Below, in pieces: positions 1-6,898 of a DNA stretch of 12,515 nt. The notes under the pieces were generated by a model that worked only from the letters and a program-made list of their open reading frames with translations, ran no database searches and had not been told where the DNA came from. This DNA comes from Caldisericota bacterium (GTDB lineage: Bacteria > Caldisericota > Caldisericia > B22-G15). Position numbers and translations under genes: made by a program. The stretch covers positions 1 to 12,515 of the forward strand of contig QMOO01000016.1 in assembly GCA_003648245.1 (NCBI GenBank). The letters are read 5' to 3'. Numbering within the stretch: position 1 is the stretch's first letter; each line of letters begins with the position of its first letter.

Positions 1-1
1 A

Positions 2-358
2 AAGAAAGAGAAGGTGCTTGATCTTTTGAAAAATTTCTCTTTTGTCTTTATGAACGAGGTTGAGGCACGAGAATTTACAGAAGAAAGCGATCCTTCCAAG
101 ATGAAAACTAAACTTTTAAAACACACAAATAGAATAATAATTACCAGGGGAGAAATGGGAGCTTTATATATGGACAAAGAGACTCTTATAGAGATTAATG
201 GGAAAAGAGGAAAAATAACTAATCCGACCGGGGCAGGGGACTTTTTTGTTGCTGGATTTATATATGGAATTATCAAAGATTTATCAATTGAAGAATCGCT
301 AAAAAGAGGAATAGAGAATTCTTATAACTTTATTTCAAACCCCAGCCCCTATTTTTAA
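2..358 (+). CDS. PfkB/ribokinase-family carbohydrate or nucleoside kinase, C-terminal part (cut by window edge)
   Basis: The reading frame is open from the first bases of the window, so this is the C-terminal third of a longer gene. The GTG at 14 is only an internal codon. Visible family marks are the asparagine-rich segment FMNEVEARE, near the start, which fits the conserved 'N..E' strand of PfkB kinases; the strand IIITRGEMGA; and, about 40 residues from the end, NPTGAGDFFVAGF. The last matches the PfkB signature DTTGAGD.F with Asn in place of the first Asp. In this family the GAGD motif forms the anion hole and its Asp is the catalytic base that transfers phosphate from ATP to a sugar or nucleoside hydroxyl in the cytoplasm. 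Without the N-terminal substrate lid the substrate cannot be named. It is the only plus-strand gene and converges on livM. The family call is firm; the substrate is unknown. Confidence 0.85.
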   Translation, partial: KKEKVLDLLKNFSFVFMNEVEAREFTEESDPSKMKTKLLKHTNRIIITRGEMGALYMDKETLIEINGKRGKITNPTGAGDFFVAGFIYGIIKDLSIEESLKRGIENSYNFISNPSPYF

Positions 359-430
359 AATTTAATATAACCTGACTTTCTCCCCTTCAGGGAACATGAA
401 AAAACCTATCAAAACTATATTTAAAATAAA

Positions 431-1579
431 TTACTCTCTCTTTATAATCTTTTCATATATTCTCTTTACCCTATCAGGAGGTAAAATGGTCTCAGTTCTT
501 TCCGGAACAAGACCTTGAGGTAAGAACAAGATTATTATAATGATAACTGCACCAAGGAGAGTGTATTCAAGCCATATTGGATCAATTCCCCATGCCATAA
601 GGAAGCCAAAGACAGCTCCCCTGTATATAACTATCATTGATCTTGCTATTGCGAGGGCAAGTACTCCAAGAAGAACTCCTGTATTACTACCAATCCCTCC
701 AAGCATCATATACGCCCATGGCCAAAATGTCCAGTTAAGACGGGTGAAGCTTATAGCAGTGCATGTTCCTGTATATATAACATAGGCTCCACCAGCAACA
801 GCAGCCAAAGCAGCACCTATAACTAAACTTCTGGTTCTAACTTTTACCTTGTCTTTACCATAAACACTCATTGCAAGATCTGAATCTCTGTGCATTTTTA
901 AAGTTCTTCCAAATGGAGACCATGTTAGTTTCTCCAATATAATATAAGCAAGTACTGCAAGAACCACGGTCATGATTAGAGCCATTAACATTCTATTAAC
1001 GCCAAAAGCTCTTAATGGATCTGGAACAAAGACTGCAGTAGTACCACCAACAAGGGGTTCCCAGTTATGACCAACCCACATTAAGAAATCTCCAATAGCA
1101 AGCAATGATATTCCAAGATAAGCTTCTTTTAATCTAATTGCTGGTCTTGATGTAATCCATCCCATAATAGCTCCAAAAATAGCTGCGATCACGAGACTCA
1201 TTATTAATACAAGAATGGAAAGAGCAGGGCTGGTCTCTAAGAGTTTATTTATAACAGGTACTACCTTATAATTCACTGAATCGTTTGCATATTCTGCTCC
1301 TGCTGGAAGGTGCATAAACAGAGCCATGATTCTTCCTGGAATTGCACCAACTGCAAAAGCACCAGCAATAATTGCTATCACTCTTCCAAACTGTGGAACA
1401 CCTGTTAAACCCGTCTCGAGGTTCAAACTAAGGGTAATAATTGTAAATATAGAAGCATCTATGAGAATTGAAGAGACCAGTGAGAAACCGGATGAAAGAA
1501 GAATAAATAGAAAAGCAATTACAACAAGAAGCGCAATCAAAACATCTCTTCTTAAAAGAAATTTAAATATCTTTTTCAT
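431..1579 (-). CDS. livM: Branched-chain amino acid ABC transporter, permease LivM
   Basis: An integral membrane permease of 382 residues, one of the two pore-forming subunits of a high-affinity branched-chain amino acid (or related) importer. A hydrophobic N-terminal segment (about 12-32) is followed by many further membrane spans. Family marks are GLTGVPQFG at 58-66, which takes the place of the usual G..GQ.S.G motif; YLGISLLAIGDF at 154-165; the cytoplasmic coupling loop SPFGRTLKMHRDSDLA near 221-236; GGIGSNTGVLLG at 294-305; and PQGLVPE near 354-360. The ATG start overlaps the livH stop by four bases, so translation is coupled. It is the last gene of the liv operon. At 382 residues it is somewhat longer than a minimal LivM, with an added soluble loop at about 90-115 and a charged C-terminal tail. 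The substrate within the leucine/amide group cannot be read from the sequence. Confidence 0.93.
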   Translation of the reverse strand: MKKIFKFLLRRDVLIALLVVIAFLFILLSSGFSLVSSILIDASIFTIITLSLNLETGLTGVPQFGRVIAIIAGAFAVGAIPGRIMALFMHLPAGAEYANDSVNYKVVPVINKLLETSPALSILVLIMSLVIAAIFGAIMGWITSRPAIRLKEAYLGISLLAIGDFLMWVGHNWEPLVGGTTAVFVPDPLRAFGVNRMLMALIMTVVLAVLAYIILEKLTWSPFGRTLKMHRDSDLAMSVYGKDKVKVRTRSLVIGAALAAVAGGAYVIYTGTCTAISFTRLNWTFWPWAYMMLGGIGSNTGVLLGVLALAIARSMIVIYRGAVFGFLMAWGIDPIWLEYTLLGAVIIIIILFLPQGLVPERTETILPPDRVKRIYEKIIKRE

Positions 1580-2511
1580 GATGCCTCTCCTTTTTTAGAG
1601 GATAAAGATTTAAAAATCCTTCTCCACTGTATGCCAGCAAGACCTCTTGGGAAGAATAGAAGAGTTACGACCATTATTAGAAGTGGTATTGCAAGTCTGT
1701 ATCCAAGAACCCATGTTCCTACACTTTCTGCAAGCCAATATACTATTGCATACTCTGCGAGACCAACAACGAAACCACCGAACAGTCCTCCATATATGCT
1801 GTATAGACCTCCAAGTATTGCACCAGCAAACATATTTGCAATTAAGTTCATCCCAAGAACTGGACTTCCAGTTGTTGCCATTGCAAGAACTGCACCACCA
1901 AGAGAAGCCATACCACCACCTATTACCCATGAAGTCATATAGACCTTATCAGAATTTATTCCAGATGCCTCAGAGAGAGGTGTGTTTTCTATGGTAGCAC
2001 GCATAGCAATTCCAAATTTTGTTCTTGTCAAAAACAGGCTTAAAGCAGTAATTATTAAAACTGCTGTGATTGGAGCAAAATATGTGGATGCATTCATACC
2101 TCCAATCTGAATATCATAAACACTCATAGTAACCCTTCTTGGGTAGAGTTTATATGTATGCGTAAGATAGTCGCAGTACATTTGAATAAGGGATAAGAGA
2201 ATAAGATCATATCCAAGAGTTGACATCATAAGTGTTATCTCATTTGCTTTTCTTTTAAGAAGTGGTCTGTTTAAGATAAAATATACAATTATCCCAAGAA
2301 GGGAACCAAAGAGAAATGCAAGGGGGAAATAGATATAGGGATTTCCACCTTTAAGTGCAACGAAGGTATAGACTACATAAAAACCAAAAGTTGCCATACT
2401 TGCGTGTGCAAAGTTAAATGTTCTTGTGGTTATATAAAGGAAAGTAATTCCCCCAGATGTCAATGCAAGACCACTTGCGTAAACCAATCCACTTGCTAAC
2501 CATCCTGGCAT
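1576..2511 (-). CDS. livH: Branched-chain amino acid ABC transporter, permease LivH
   Basis: A 311-residue integral membrane permease, partner of LivM in the translocation pore. It begins with a membrane span and then TTRTFNFAHASMATFGFY at 28-45, which corresponds to the conserved LivH motif around N.AHG....GAY. Further marks are the coupling loop GIAMRATIENTPLSEASGI in the second half, the following GGGMASLGGAV segment, GGLYSIYGGLFGG, and a C-terminal LLFFPRGLAG that matches the family's PRGL.G ending. The ATG at 2511 is preceded by a clear GGAGGAG five bases upstream and lies 14 bp after the livF stop. The stop overlaps the livM start by four bases. The protein acts in the cytoplasmic membrane with LivM, LivG, LivF and the lipoprotein LivK. 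Confidence 0.93.
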   Translation of the reverse strand: MPGWLASGLVYASGLALTSGGITFLYITTRTFNFAHASMATFGFYVVYTFVALKGGNPYIYFPLAFLFGSLLGIIVYFILNRPLLKRKANEITLMMSTLGYDLILLSLIQMYCDYLTHTYKLYPRRVTMSVYDIQIGGMNASTYFAPITAVLIITALSLFLTRTKFGIAMRATIENTPLSEASGINSDKVYMTSWVIGGGMASLGGAVLAMATTGSPVLGMNLIANMFAGAILGGLYSIYGGLFGGFVVGLAEYAIVYWLAESVGTWVLGYRLAIPLLIMVVTLLFFPRGLAGIQWRRIFKSLSSKKGEAS

Positions 2512-2525
2512 TTCATCTCCTCCTT

Positions 2526-3236
2526 TTATTCCTTTATTCCAAGGTATAGCTTAGACAACTCTGGATGTTGAAGCAGTTCTTTTGCTTTACCCTTAAACTT
2601 TATCTGTCCACTTACAAGGAGGTATGCGTTATCTCCAATATCCAATGCCAATTTTGCCATCTGCTCCACAAGTAGAACAGTAAGACCTATCTCATCTCTT
2701 AATCTCTTTATTGTTCTCATCACTTCTTTAGTTATAAGAGGTGCGAGATCCGTACTTGGTTCATCAAGTAACATTATCTTTGGATTTCTCATAAGTCCCA
2801 TCCCAATGGAAAGCATCCTTCTCTCTCCACCGCTAAGTGTTCCCGCTTTTCTGTGGAAAAACTCTTTAATTATAGGAAACATCTCAAGTACCTGTTCCAT
2901 TCGTTTATCTACTTCCTTTTTTGGAAGAGTATATGCTGCCATAATCAAATTTTCCTTTAATGTTAGATTAGCAAAAACGCTTCCAAGCTGCGGGACAAAG
3001 GATATACCCAATTGAGCTATTCTATGAGCAGGGGTACCGGTCATATCTTTATCATCAAGATAAATTTTCCCTGAAAAAACATCTGCAAAGCCAAGAATGC
3101 TATTTAAAAGTGTAGTTTTGCCTGCTCCGTTAGGTCCCACAATTACCGTGATCTCCTTTTTTGGTACCTCCACATTCACATCATACAAAACTCTTAACTT
3201 TCCATATCCAGAATAAAGATTCTTAATACTTAGCAT
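2526..3236 (-). CDS. livF: Branched-chain amino acid ABC transporter, ATP-binding protein LivF
   Basis: A 236-residue cytoplasmic ABC ATPase, one of two that power the Liv importer. The order is typical: Walker A GPNGAGKT at 34-41, Q-loop glutamine near 83 (FVPQ), signature LSGGERR at 134-140, Walker B IMLLDEP at 154-160, D-loop TDLAP, and the switch region LLVEQ near 188-192. The Gln at the end of LLVEQ sits where most ABC proteins have the switch histidine; LivF proteins normally have this VEQ form, so it is a subfamily mark and not damage. The ATG at 3236 has a GGAGGAG immediately upstream. The gene starts 9 bp after the livG stop, so it is in the same transcript. The short length and the YSGYGK.RVL start also separate it from LivG. 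Confidence 0.94.
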   Translation of the reverse strand: MLSIKNLYSGYGKLRVLYDVNVEVPKKEITVIVGPNGAGKTTLLNSILGFADVFSGKIYLDDKDMTGTPAHRIAQLGISFVPQLGSVFANLTLKENLIMAAYTLPKKEVDKRMEQVLEMFPIIKEFFHRKAGTLSGGERRMLSIGMGLMRNPKIMLLDEPSTDLAPLITKEVMRTIKRLRDEIGLTVLLVEQMAKLALDIGDNAYLLVSGQIKFKGKAKELLQHPELSKLYLGIKE

Positions 3237-3245
3237 ATCTCCTCC

Positions 3246-3995
3246 TTAACCAATGTAAACCTCTACAACTTGAGGATCGTTCAAAACCTCGTCTGGAGTA
3301 CCTTTAGAGATTATGTTTCCTCTGTTCATGGCATAAGCATAATCAGCATAAGGGGCAATAATATCGATTCTATGCTCTATTACAAGAAATGTAATTCCAG
3401 ACTTCTGAAGTTCTTTAAGATATGAAAGTATCTCATCTGCATATATTGGATCAACACCACCTATCGGTTCATCAAGGGCAATTAGTTTTGCTCCTGCCGC
3501 TAACGCTCTTGCTACTTCCAGCATTTTAAGTTGTGCACCGCCCAATGAGTAAGCTGGTTTTTCCCACATCTTGTCAAGACCAACTCTTTTCAATACACTA
3601 AAAGCCTTTTCCATATTTTCTTCTTCTACCTTTACCCATTCTTTTCTCTTGAGTAAAGCAGTAAAAGGATATTCACCAGGATTCCTCATAGCTGCAATAA
3701 CATTATCAAGGATCGTCAAGCTTAAAAAGGGAATTGGTATCTGGAATGTCCTTATCAAACCGAAATCGTATATCTTATTGGGAGGAAGTCCCGTAATATC
3801 CTTTCCCTCAAAATAAACGCTCCCACCATCTGGTTTTAATACACCAGTACATACATTCAGAAAAGTAGTCTTTCCGCTTCCATTTGGTCCTATAAGGAGA
3901 GTAAAACTGTTTTCTTTCACCACAAGATCAACTGAATTAACGGCGATTAATCCTCCAAAACGTTTGGTAAGGTTGGTTGCTACAAGTAAATCCAT
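3246..3995 (-). CDS. livG: Branched-chain amino acid ABC transporter, ATP-binding protein LivG
   Basis: A 249-residue cytoplasmic ABC ATPase pairing with LivF. It starts with TKRFGGLIAVN (10-20), the hallmark of LivG. Walker A is GPNGSGKT at 36-43. The Q-loop is in IRTFQIP (81-87), again LivG-like. Walker B is LIALDEP at 171-177, followed by GGVDP and the switch histidine in VIEH at 205-208. The signature motif is unusual: SLGGAQLKMLEVARAL near 150-165 in place of LSGGQ. LivG proteins often vary here, and the pairing LivF supplies a standard LSGGE, so the site is probably functional. The start ATG at 3995 has AAGGAGGA upstream. It is separated from livK by 75 bp holding a terminator-like hairpin, so it is probably expressed from livK read-through. 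Confidence 0.93.
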   Translation of the reverse strand: MDLLVATNLTKRFGGLIAVNSVDLVVKENSFTLLIGPNGSGKTTFLNVCTGVLKPDGGSVYFEGKDITGLPPNKIYDFGLIRTFQIPIPFLSLTILDNVIAAMRNPGEYPFTALLKRKEWVKVEEENMEKAFSVLKRVGLDKMWEKPAYSLGGAQLKMLEVARALAAGAKLIALDEPIGGVDPIYADEILSYLKELQKSGITFLVIEHRIDIIAPYADYAYAMNRGNIISKGTPDEVLNDPQVVEVYIG

Positions 3996-4019
3996 ACTTT
4001 CCTCCTTATTTATATTTAT

Positions 4020-4047
4020 AAAAGAGGGGCAGAGAATTACCCCTCTT
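4020..4047 (-). terminator. Intercistronic hairpin with T-rich tail between livK and livG (partial terminator or 3'-end stabiliser)
   Basis: On the minus strand, AAGAGGGG (4047-4040) and CCCCTCTT (4029-4022) form a perfect 8-bp stem around a 10-nt loop. The 3' arm runs straight into TTATAAATATAAAT. This is the shape of an intrinsic terminator, but with a modest T-tract. It begins 24 bp after the livK stop, and the next gene, livG, has its own ribosome binding site and no visible promoter. Partial termination, or protection of an upstream livK mRNA from 3' exonucleases, would give the excess of binding protein over membrane complex that ABC importers usually need. The role is inferred; the stem is seen. 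Confidence 0.65.
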
Positions 4048-4070
4048 CTGCGTCAACCTAACCTATTACC

Positions 4071-5342
4071 TTATTTATATGGATTTCTCATCCATTCAAT
4101 GGTGTCAGTTTCACCACGCCATACACCAACCTTTTCCCATTCTCCTTTATCGTTGATGAGCCACAAATCATAATCTGCAAAAGCTCTATCGCCATTCTCA
4201 TTGAGCACTATATGTCCACTTGCACCATAGAGTTCTGTTCTCTTATCTGTTACTTCAGGAAGAACATCCTTTACCTTCTCTGGATCATAACCCACCTGAT
4301 CAATTGCTAAAGCAAGGGACCATACTATATCATAAGTTCCATAGGAGTAAGAATCAGTTTCTCTGTTTAAGAACATATGGACAAACCCTCTGACATAATC
4401 AAAGAGAGGATATTTAGAACGACCTGGTGCGTAGAATGTGCTTATGAAGTTTGTTGTGGTAGCAAATGGAGCAGAAACTTTATGTGATTTTAATGCCTCT
4501 GAGAGAGCTGTTCCATCACTTCCAAACCATTTAACCTCTTTAAGAAGTGGATACTGAGCTGCATCCTCCATTAAAGGTGCACTTTCTTCAAATGCAACCA
4601 AAGAGATACCTATTCTGTCCTTAGGAACTCCCTGATTTATGAGATCTTGAACATAGTTATTAAGAAGTGATGCCTCTTTTGGAAAATCTTCAAGTTGTGG
4701 GTCGTATCTTAACTTCTGTGGATATACTTTACCACCAAGTTCTTTAAATCTTGTTTCTATTGCATTCTGAAGTCCATCTCCCCAGGTATCTCCTCTCCAT
4801 ACAAATATAACATGGGTAATCCCTGCTTCCCACATAAGTCTTGCAATTGCTGGTCCCTGAATGAAATCATCTGGGCAGAATCTGAAGAGATAGTCATCGG
4901 GAATAGATAAAGCTGTGGAAGTAGAAGATGGAGAAACAAAGAGAATCTTGTTTGAATTTGCATATGTTAAAAGCTCCTTGCATGAACCACTTGCCATAGG
5001 TCCAACAAAGAACTTAACACCAGCACCATACCAATCTTTCATCTTCTTCAATGAAGTGGTTGGATCAGTTGCTGTGTCCTCTACACTAACCTCTAATCTC
5101 CAGTTTTTTCCATTTCTCTCAAGCCAATAATTTACATCCTTTGCAGCAAGAAGAGCTGTCTCTTTACTGTTTTCACCAAAAGTGCCGAGTACGCCTGTTA
5201 AAGGAAGAAGTGCTACAATTTTCCTTGTTTCAATGGACGGCTTTTGCTCTTCTCCCCCTTCTTTAGGTTTACAACTTGTTGTTAAACCTACAAAACCAAC
5301 AATCAACGCTAAGACAAGAATTAAAGTTAAAATCTTTTTCAT
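4071..5342 (-). CDS. livK: Branched-chain amino acid (or amide) ABC transporter, substrate-binding lipoprotein
   Basis: This is the extracytoplasmic solute receptor of the Liv importer, Peripla_BP_6/Leu-Ile-Val-binding type. From the ATG at 5342 it has 423 residues. A lipoprotein signal peptide is present: MKK, hydrophobic stretch 4-20, then LTTSC with the lipid-modified Cys at 24 (Thr at -3 is tolerated but not ideal). A charged KPKEGGEEQK linker follows. The mature domain opens with IVALLPLTGVLGTFGENSKE, the usual first strand and ligand loop, and continues with VGPMASGSC and VSPSSTSTALS, which line the ligand cleft in this family. The chosen start has GAGGAGGTGA just upstream; an in-frame GTG at 5390 would add 16 residues reading through the leader palindrome and would spoil the signal peptide. 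It is first in the operon, behind its own promoter. Exact ligand unknown. Confidence 0.92.
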   Translation of the reverse strand: MKKILTLILVLALIVGFVGLTTSCKPKEGGEEQKPSIETRKIVALLPLTGVLGTFGENSKETALLAAKDVNYWLERNGKNWRLEVSVEDTATDPTTSLKKMKDWYGAGVKFFVGPMASGSCKELLTYANSNKILFVSPSSTSTALSIPDDYLFRFCPDDFIQGPAIARLMWEAGITHVIFVWRGDTWGDGLQNAIETRFKELGGKVYPQKLRYDPQLEDFPKEASLLNNYVQDLINQGVPKDRIGISLVAFEESAPLMEDAAQYPLLKEVKWFGSDGTALSEALKSHKVSAPFATTTNFISTFYAPGRSKYPLFDYVRGFVHMFLNRETDSYSYGTYDIVWSLALAIDQVGYDPEKVKDVLPEVTDKRTELYGASGHIVLNENGDRAFADYDLWLINDKGEWEKVGVWRGETDTIEWMRNPYK

Positions 5343-5344
5343 TC

Positions 5345-5355
5345 CTTCACCTCCT
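5345..5355 (-). promoter_or_regulatory. livK ribosome binding site
   Basis: The minus-strand bases AGGAGGTGAAG end two bases before the ATG at 5342, with the AGGAGG core 8 bases from it. This strong site decides the livK start in favour of 5342 over the in-frame GTG at 5390. Confidence 0.85.
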
Positions 5356-5359
5356 CGGA

Positions 5360-5381
5360 ACTTTACTTTAAAAAGTAAAGT
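5360..5381 (-). repeat. Palindrome in the livK leader (10-bp arms, 2-bp centre)
   Basis: ACTTTACTTT (5360-5369) and AAAGTAAAGT (5372-5381) are exact reverse complements around two bases. In the transcript this can fold into a 9-10 bp A/U-rich hairpin placed between the orphan Shine-Dalgarno sequence and the true livK site. It could be a 5' mRNA stabilising hairpin, or a dimeric repressor operator just downstream of the predicted transcription start. The symmetry is seen; the role is inferred. Confidence 0.7.
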
Positions 5382-5386
5382 ACTCC

Positions 5387-5400
5387 TCACCTCCTTTCTA
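5387..5400 (-). promoter_or_regulatory. Orphan extended Shine-Dalgarno sequence near the 5' end of the livK leader
   Basis: The minus strand reads TAGAAAGGAGGTGA, which matches 14 nt of the usual complement of the bacterial 16S rRNA 3' tail. No ATG, GTG or TTG lies 5-12 bases after the GGAGG core, and the livK ATG is about 45 bases farther on. It would begin only a few bases from the predicted transcript 5' end. This resembles the STAB-SD leader elements known from Bacillus cry3A, where ribosome binding at a non-translating site protects the mRNA. Function here is inferred. Confidence 0.6.
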
Positions 5401-5410
5401 TTTTTCTGTT

Positions 5411-5438
5411 ATTTTACTACTTTTTGTACTCTTGTCAA
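5411..5438 (-). promoter_or_regulatory. Sigma70-type promoter for the liv operon
   Basis: On the minus strand a perfect TTGACA (5438-5433) is followed after 16 bp by TAAAAT (5416-5411). This places transcription start near 5404 and gives a leader of about 60 nt before livK. It lies in the only sizeable gap between the upstream operon and livK. Confidence 0.75.
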
Positions 5439-5445
5439 GAACAAG
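5431..5445. promoter_or_regulatory. Short inverted repeat overlapping the liv -35 box
   Basis: CTTGT (5431-5435) and ACAAG (5441-5445) are reverse complements around five bases, and they cover the TTGACA hexamer. This position suits a repressor site, but 5-bp arms can arise by chance and no regulator gene is in the window. Confidence 0.25.
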
Positions 5446-5476
5446 AAAAACCTTTTATAAAGCACAGTATTAATAA

Positions 5477-6793
5477 CTAAAATGAAAAACATTTTAGCTT
5501 TATTGGCTCAGGAAACTCCGCATAATCCAGAACACCTTCTTTAACCAGATAAATTTTTAACCTCACATATTTCTCCCCTTTATGTGTGGCAAACTTTCTC
5601 GTTTTTAGTTTCACATATAAATTAGCCTCTGAAAACTTAAAAAGTAAAGCTTTAGTGTTTACAATGAGAACATCCTCTCCTGTAACAGCATCTTGAAAGA
5701 CAAATTTAATTCTTGGTTGACTTGCTTTTGTTGCCCATCTTACCCTGATCGTCAGATGGTAGTCTTCTCCAAGCAATATCCCTGATATTCCCATTATTGT
5801 TATAGAATCTTTTAAATACCTGTAATTTAAATTCTCCTGATAGGGGTATTTCACAAACTGCTCATTTGTGTTATTAATGAAGTCTCCTTTAACTCCCCCA
5901 TAGAAAACTTGCAATGTGGAAAGTTCCCTTACAATATCTTCGAAATAAAAATCTGGATCATCAAACACACCATATGATGGATCAACATTTACCCACATAT
6001 CATTAACATAAACTTCCACAAAAGCATGGGATACTGGAAATCCTATTGCATAGACAATTCTTGCAGGAATTCCGAGAGATCTAAGCAAACTAACAAGAAC
6101 AAGTGACCTCTCAGAACATACCCCCCATATAGGACCATACTTTTTAAATCTTTCAAGGTAATAATAGTCTGGATAATCTCCAATGTATGTTACATTAATG
6201 CCTTTTTTAAAAACATTCATGACAAACTGCATAAGAGATCTAACAGTTTCCTCAGGTGACTTTTCTACATACTCAAGACTAAAATTTCTTACCAACGGAT
6301 CGAGAGGATGAATTCCACCATTTTCTGAAATTTCTTCTGTAACGCTACCATACTCAAAATTATAACCTGCAATATACGGTATTAATTCTTCTTCTATACT
6401 ATTAAAATGAAATTTTCTCACCGTTGCAAGGGTAATTTTAAAATAATACTTCTTGTAGAGATGGACAAAATATAGATATCCACTACCTATTCCTGGAATA
6501 TCATTTGTTTTTATCTTAAGTTTCAAATACAATTCTCTTCTTGGCAAAATTCCATACAGATAGTAGAATTTCCCTCTTCTCTCCGGTTTTCTCCATCTTA
6601 AATTAGCATTATTCCTAAATCTATCTCCAAGAGCCCATTTCTCAATTTCTATTGATCCATTTCTTGGATTTATTACTCCAATCTTTAAGTCAAAAACATA
6701 ATCTTTTTCAAAATACAATCTATCAATTATGACAAAAGAAGAGTTGGTCTTCCATAAATGGTATGCAGGAAAGGGGAGATCCTCTGTTTGCAT
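5477..6793 (-). CDS. Transglutaminase-like (TGc) domain protein, probably membrane-anchored and extracytoplasmic
   Basis: Counting from the ATG at 6793 (438 residues): residues 1-135 look beta-rich and aromatic, and the transglutaminase/protease core spans about 165-290. A further beta-rich domain (about 330-435) ends the protein. The catalytic triad of the superfamily is visible: Cys226 in WGVCSERS, followed by SLLRSLGIPARIV, the usual helix; His256 in SHAFVEVYVND; and Asp271 in VNVDPSYG. Bacterial members are cysteine proteases, peptidases or crosslinking enzymes; the substrate here is unknown. The ATG at 6793 has no ribosome binding site, and the frame stays open upstream through a very hydrophobic segment (see 6794-6898), so the real protein is probably about 35 residues longer, with a single anchor. 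It is last in the secA-prfB operon, with the liv promoter just downstream. I do not recognise a named family for the whole protein. Confidence 0.85.
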   Translation of the reverse strand: MQTEDLPFPAYHLWKTNSSFVIIDRLYFEKDYVFDLKIGVINPRNGSIEIEKWALGDRFRNNANLRWRKPERRGKFYYLYGILPRRELYLKLKIKTNDIPGIGSGYLYFVHLYKKYYFKITLATVRKFHFNSIEEELIPYIAGYNFEYGSVTEEISENGGIHPLDPLVRNFSLEYVEKSPEETVRSLMQFVMNVFKKGINVTYIGDYPDYYYLERFKKYGPIWGVCSERSLVLVSLLRSLGIPARIVYAIGFPVSHAFVEVYVNDMWVNVDPSYGVFDDPDFYFEDIVRELSTLQVFYGGVKGDFINNTNEQFVKYPYQENLNYRYLKDSITIMGISGILLGEDYHLTIRVRWATKASQPRIKFVFQDAVTGEDVLIVNTKALLFKFSEANLYVKLKTRKFATHKGEKYVRLKIYLVKEGVLDYAEFPEPIKLKCFSF

Positions 6794-6898
6794 GTAAAGG
6801 TAGAAAAAATAAGAATAGTCATAAAAAGACAGCGATGCAATAAAAATAATAATTATAATTATAATGTATCTGTTGAGACTCCTTCTCTTCCTATAAAT
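6794..6898 (-). other. Probable N-terminal extension of the transglutaminase-like gene with an ATT start, encoding a membrane anchor
   Basis: In the frame of the downstream gene there is no stop between the ATG at 6793 and the TGA at 6904-6902. The bases encode a basic head (YRKRRSLNRY), then seven isoleucines, FIASLSFY and an aromatic stretch leading into the annotated Met. That is the layout of a signal anchor with positive residues on the cytoplasmic side. No ATG, GTG or TTG exists in this stretch. The ATT at 6898-6896 has AAGGGGG (6913-6907) 8 bases upstream. This would overlap the end of the PHP gene by 40 bp, like other overlaps in this operon. ATT starts are rare but known (infC, pcnB). 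Confidence 0.6.

Noticed and set aside
371..391. Possible terminator between the convergent kinase and livM genes (CCTGA/TCAGG, 11-nt loop)
   Set aside because: Only five base pairs with a large loop; the minus-strand tail is AT-rich but not a T-run, and the plus-strand side has none. Too weak to annotate.
540..785. Plus-strand open frames inside the minus-strand liv and secA genes
   Set aside because: They are antisense to well-conserved coding regions, lack ribosome binding sites and encode no recognisable domain.
1610..1930. Minus-strand 106-residue frame inside livH, very rich in Trp, Cys and Ser
   Set aside because: This composition is what the +1 frame of a membrane protein gene gives; it is a shadow of livH, not a cysteine-rich peptide.
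4911..5130. Antisense small protein or regulatory RNA opposite livK
   Set aside because: No promoter-like sequence or terminator was seen on the plus strand here.
5342..5390. Longer livK starting at GTG 5390
   Set aside because: It would translate through the palindrome and put 16 mostly charged residues before a clear lipoprotein signal peptide; the ATG at 5342 has a much better ribosome binding site.
6841..6865. ATA/ATT run as a simple-sequence repeat or recombination site
   Set aside because: It is explained as isoleucine codons of the anchor segment in the frame of the downstream gene; there are no repeat units elsewhere in the window.
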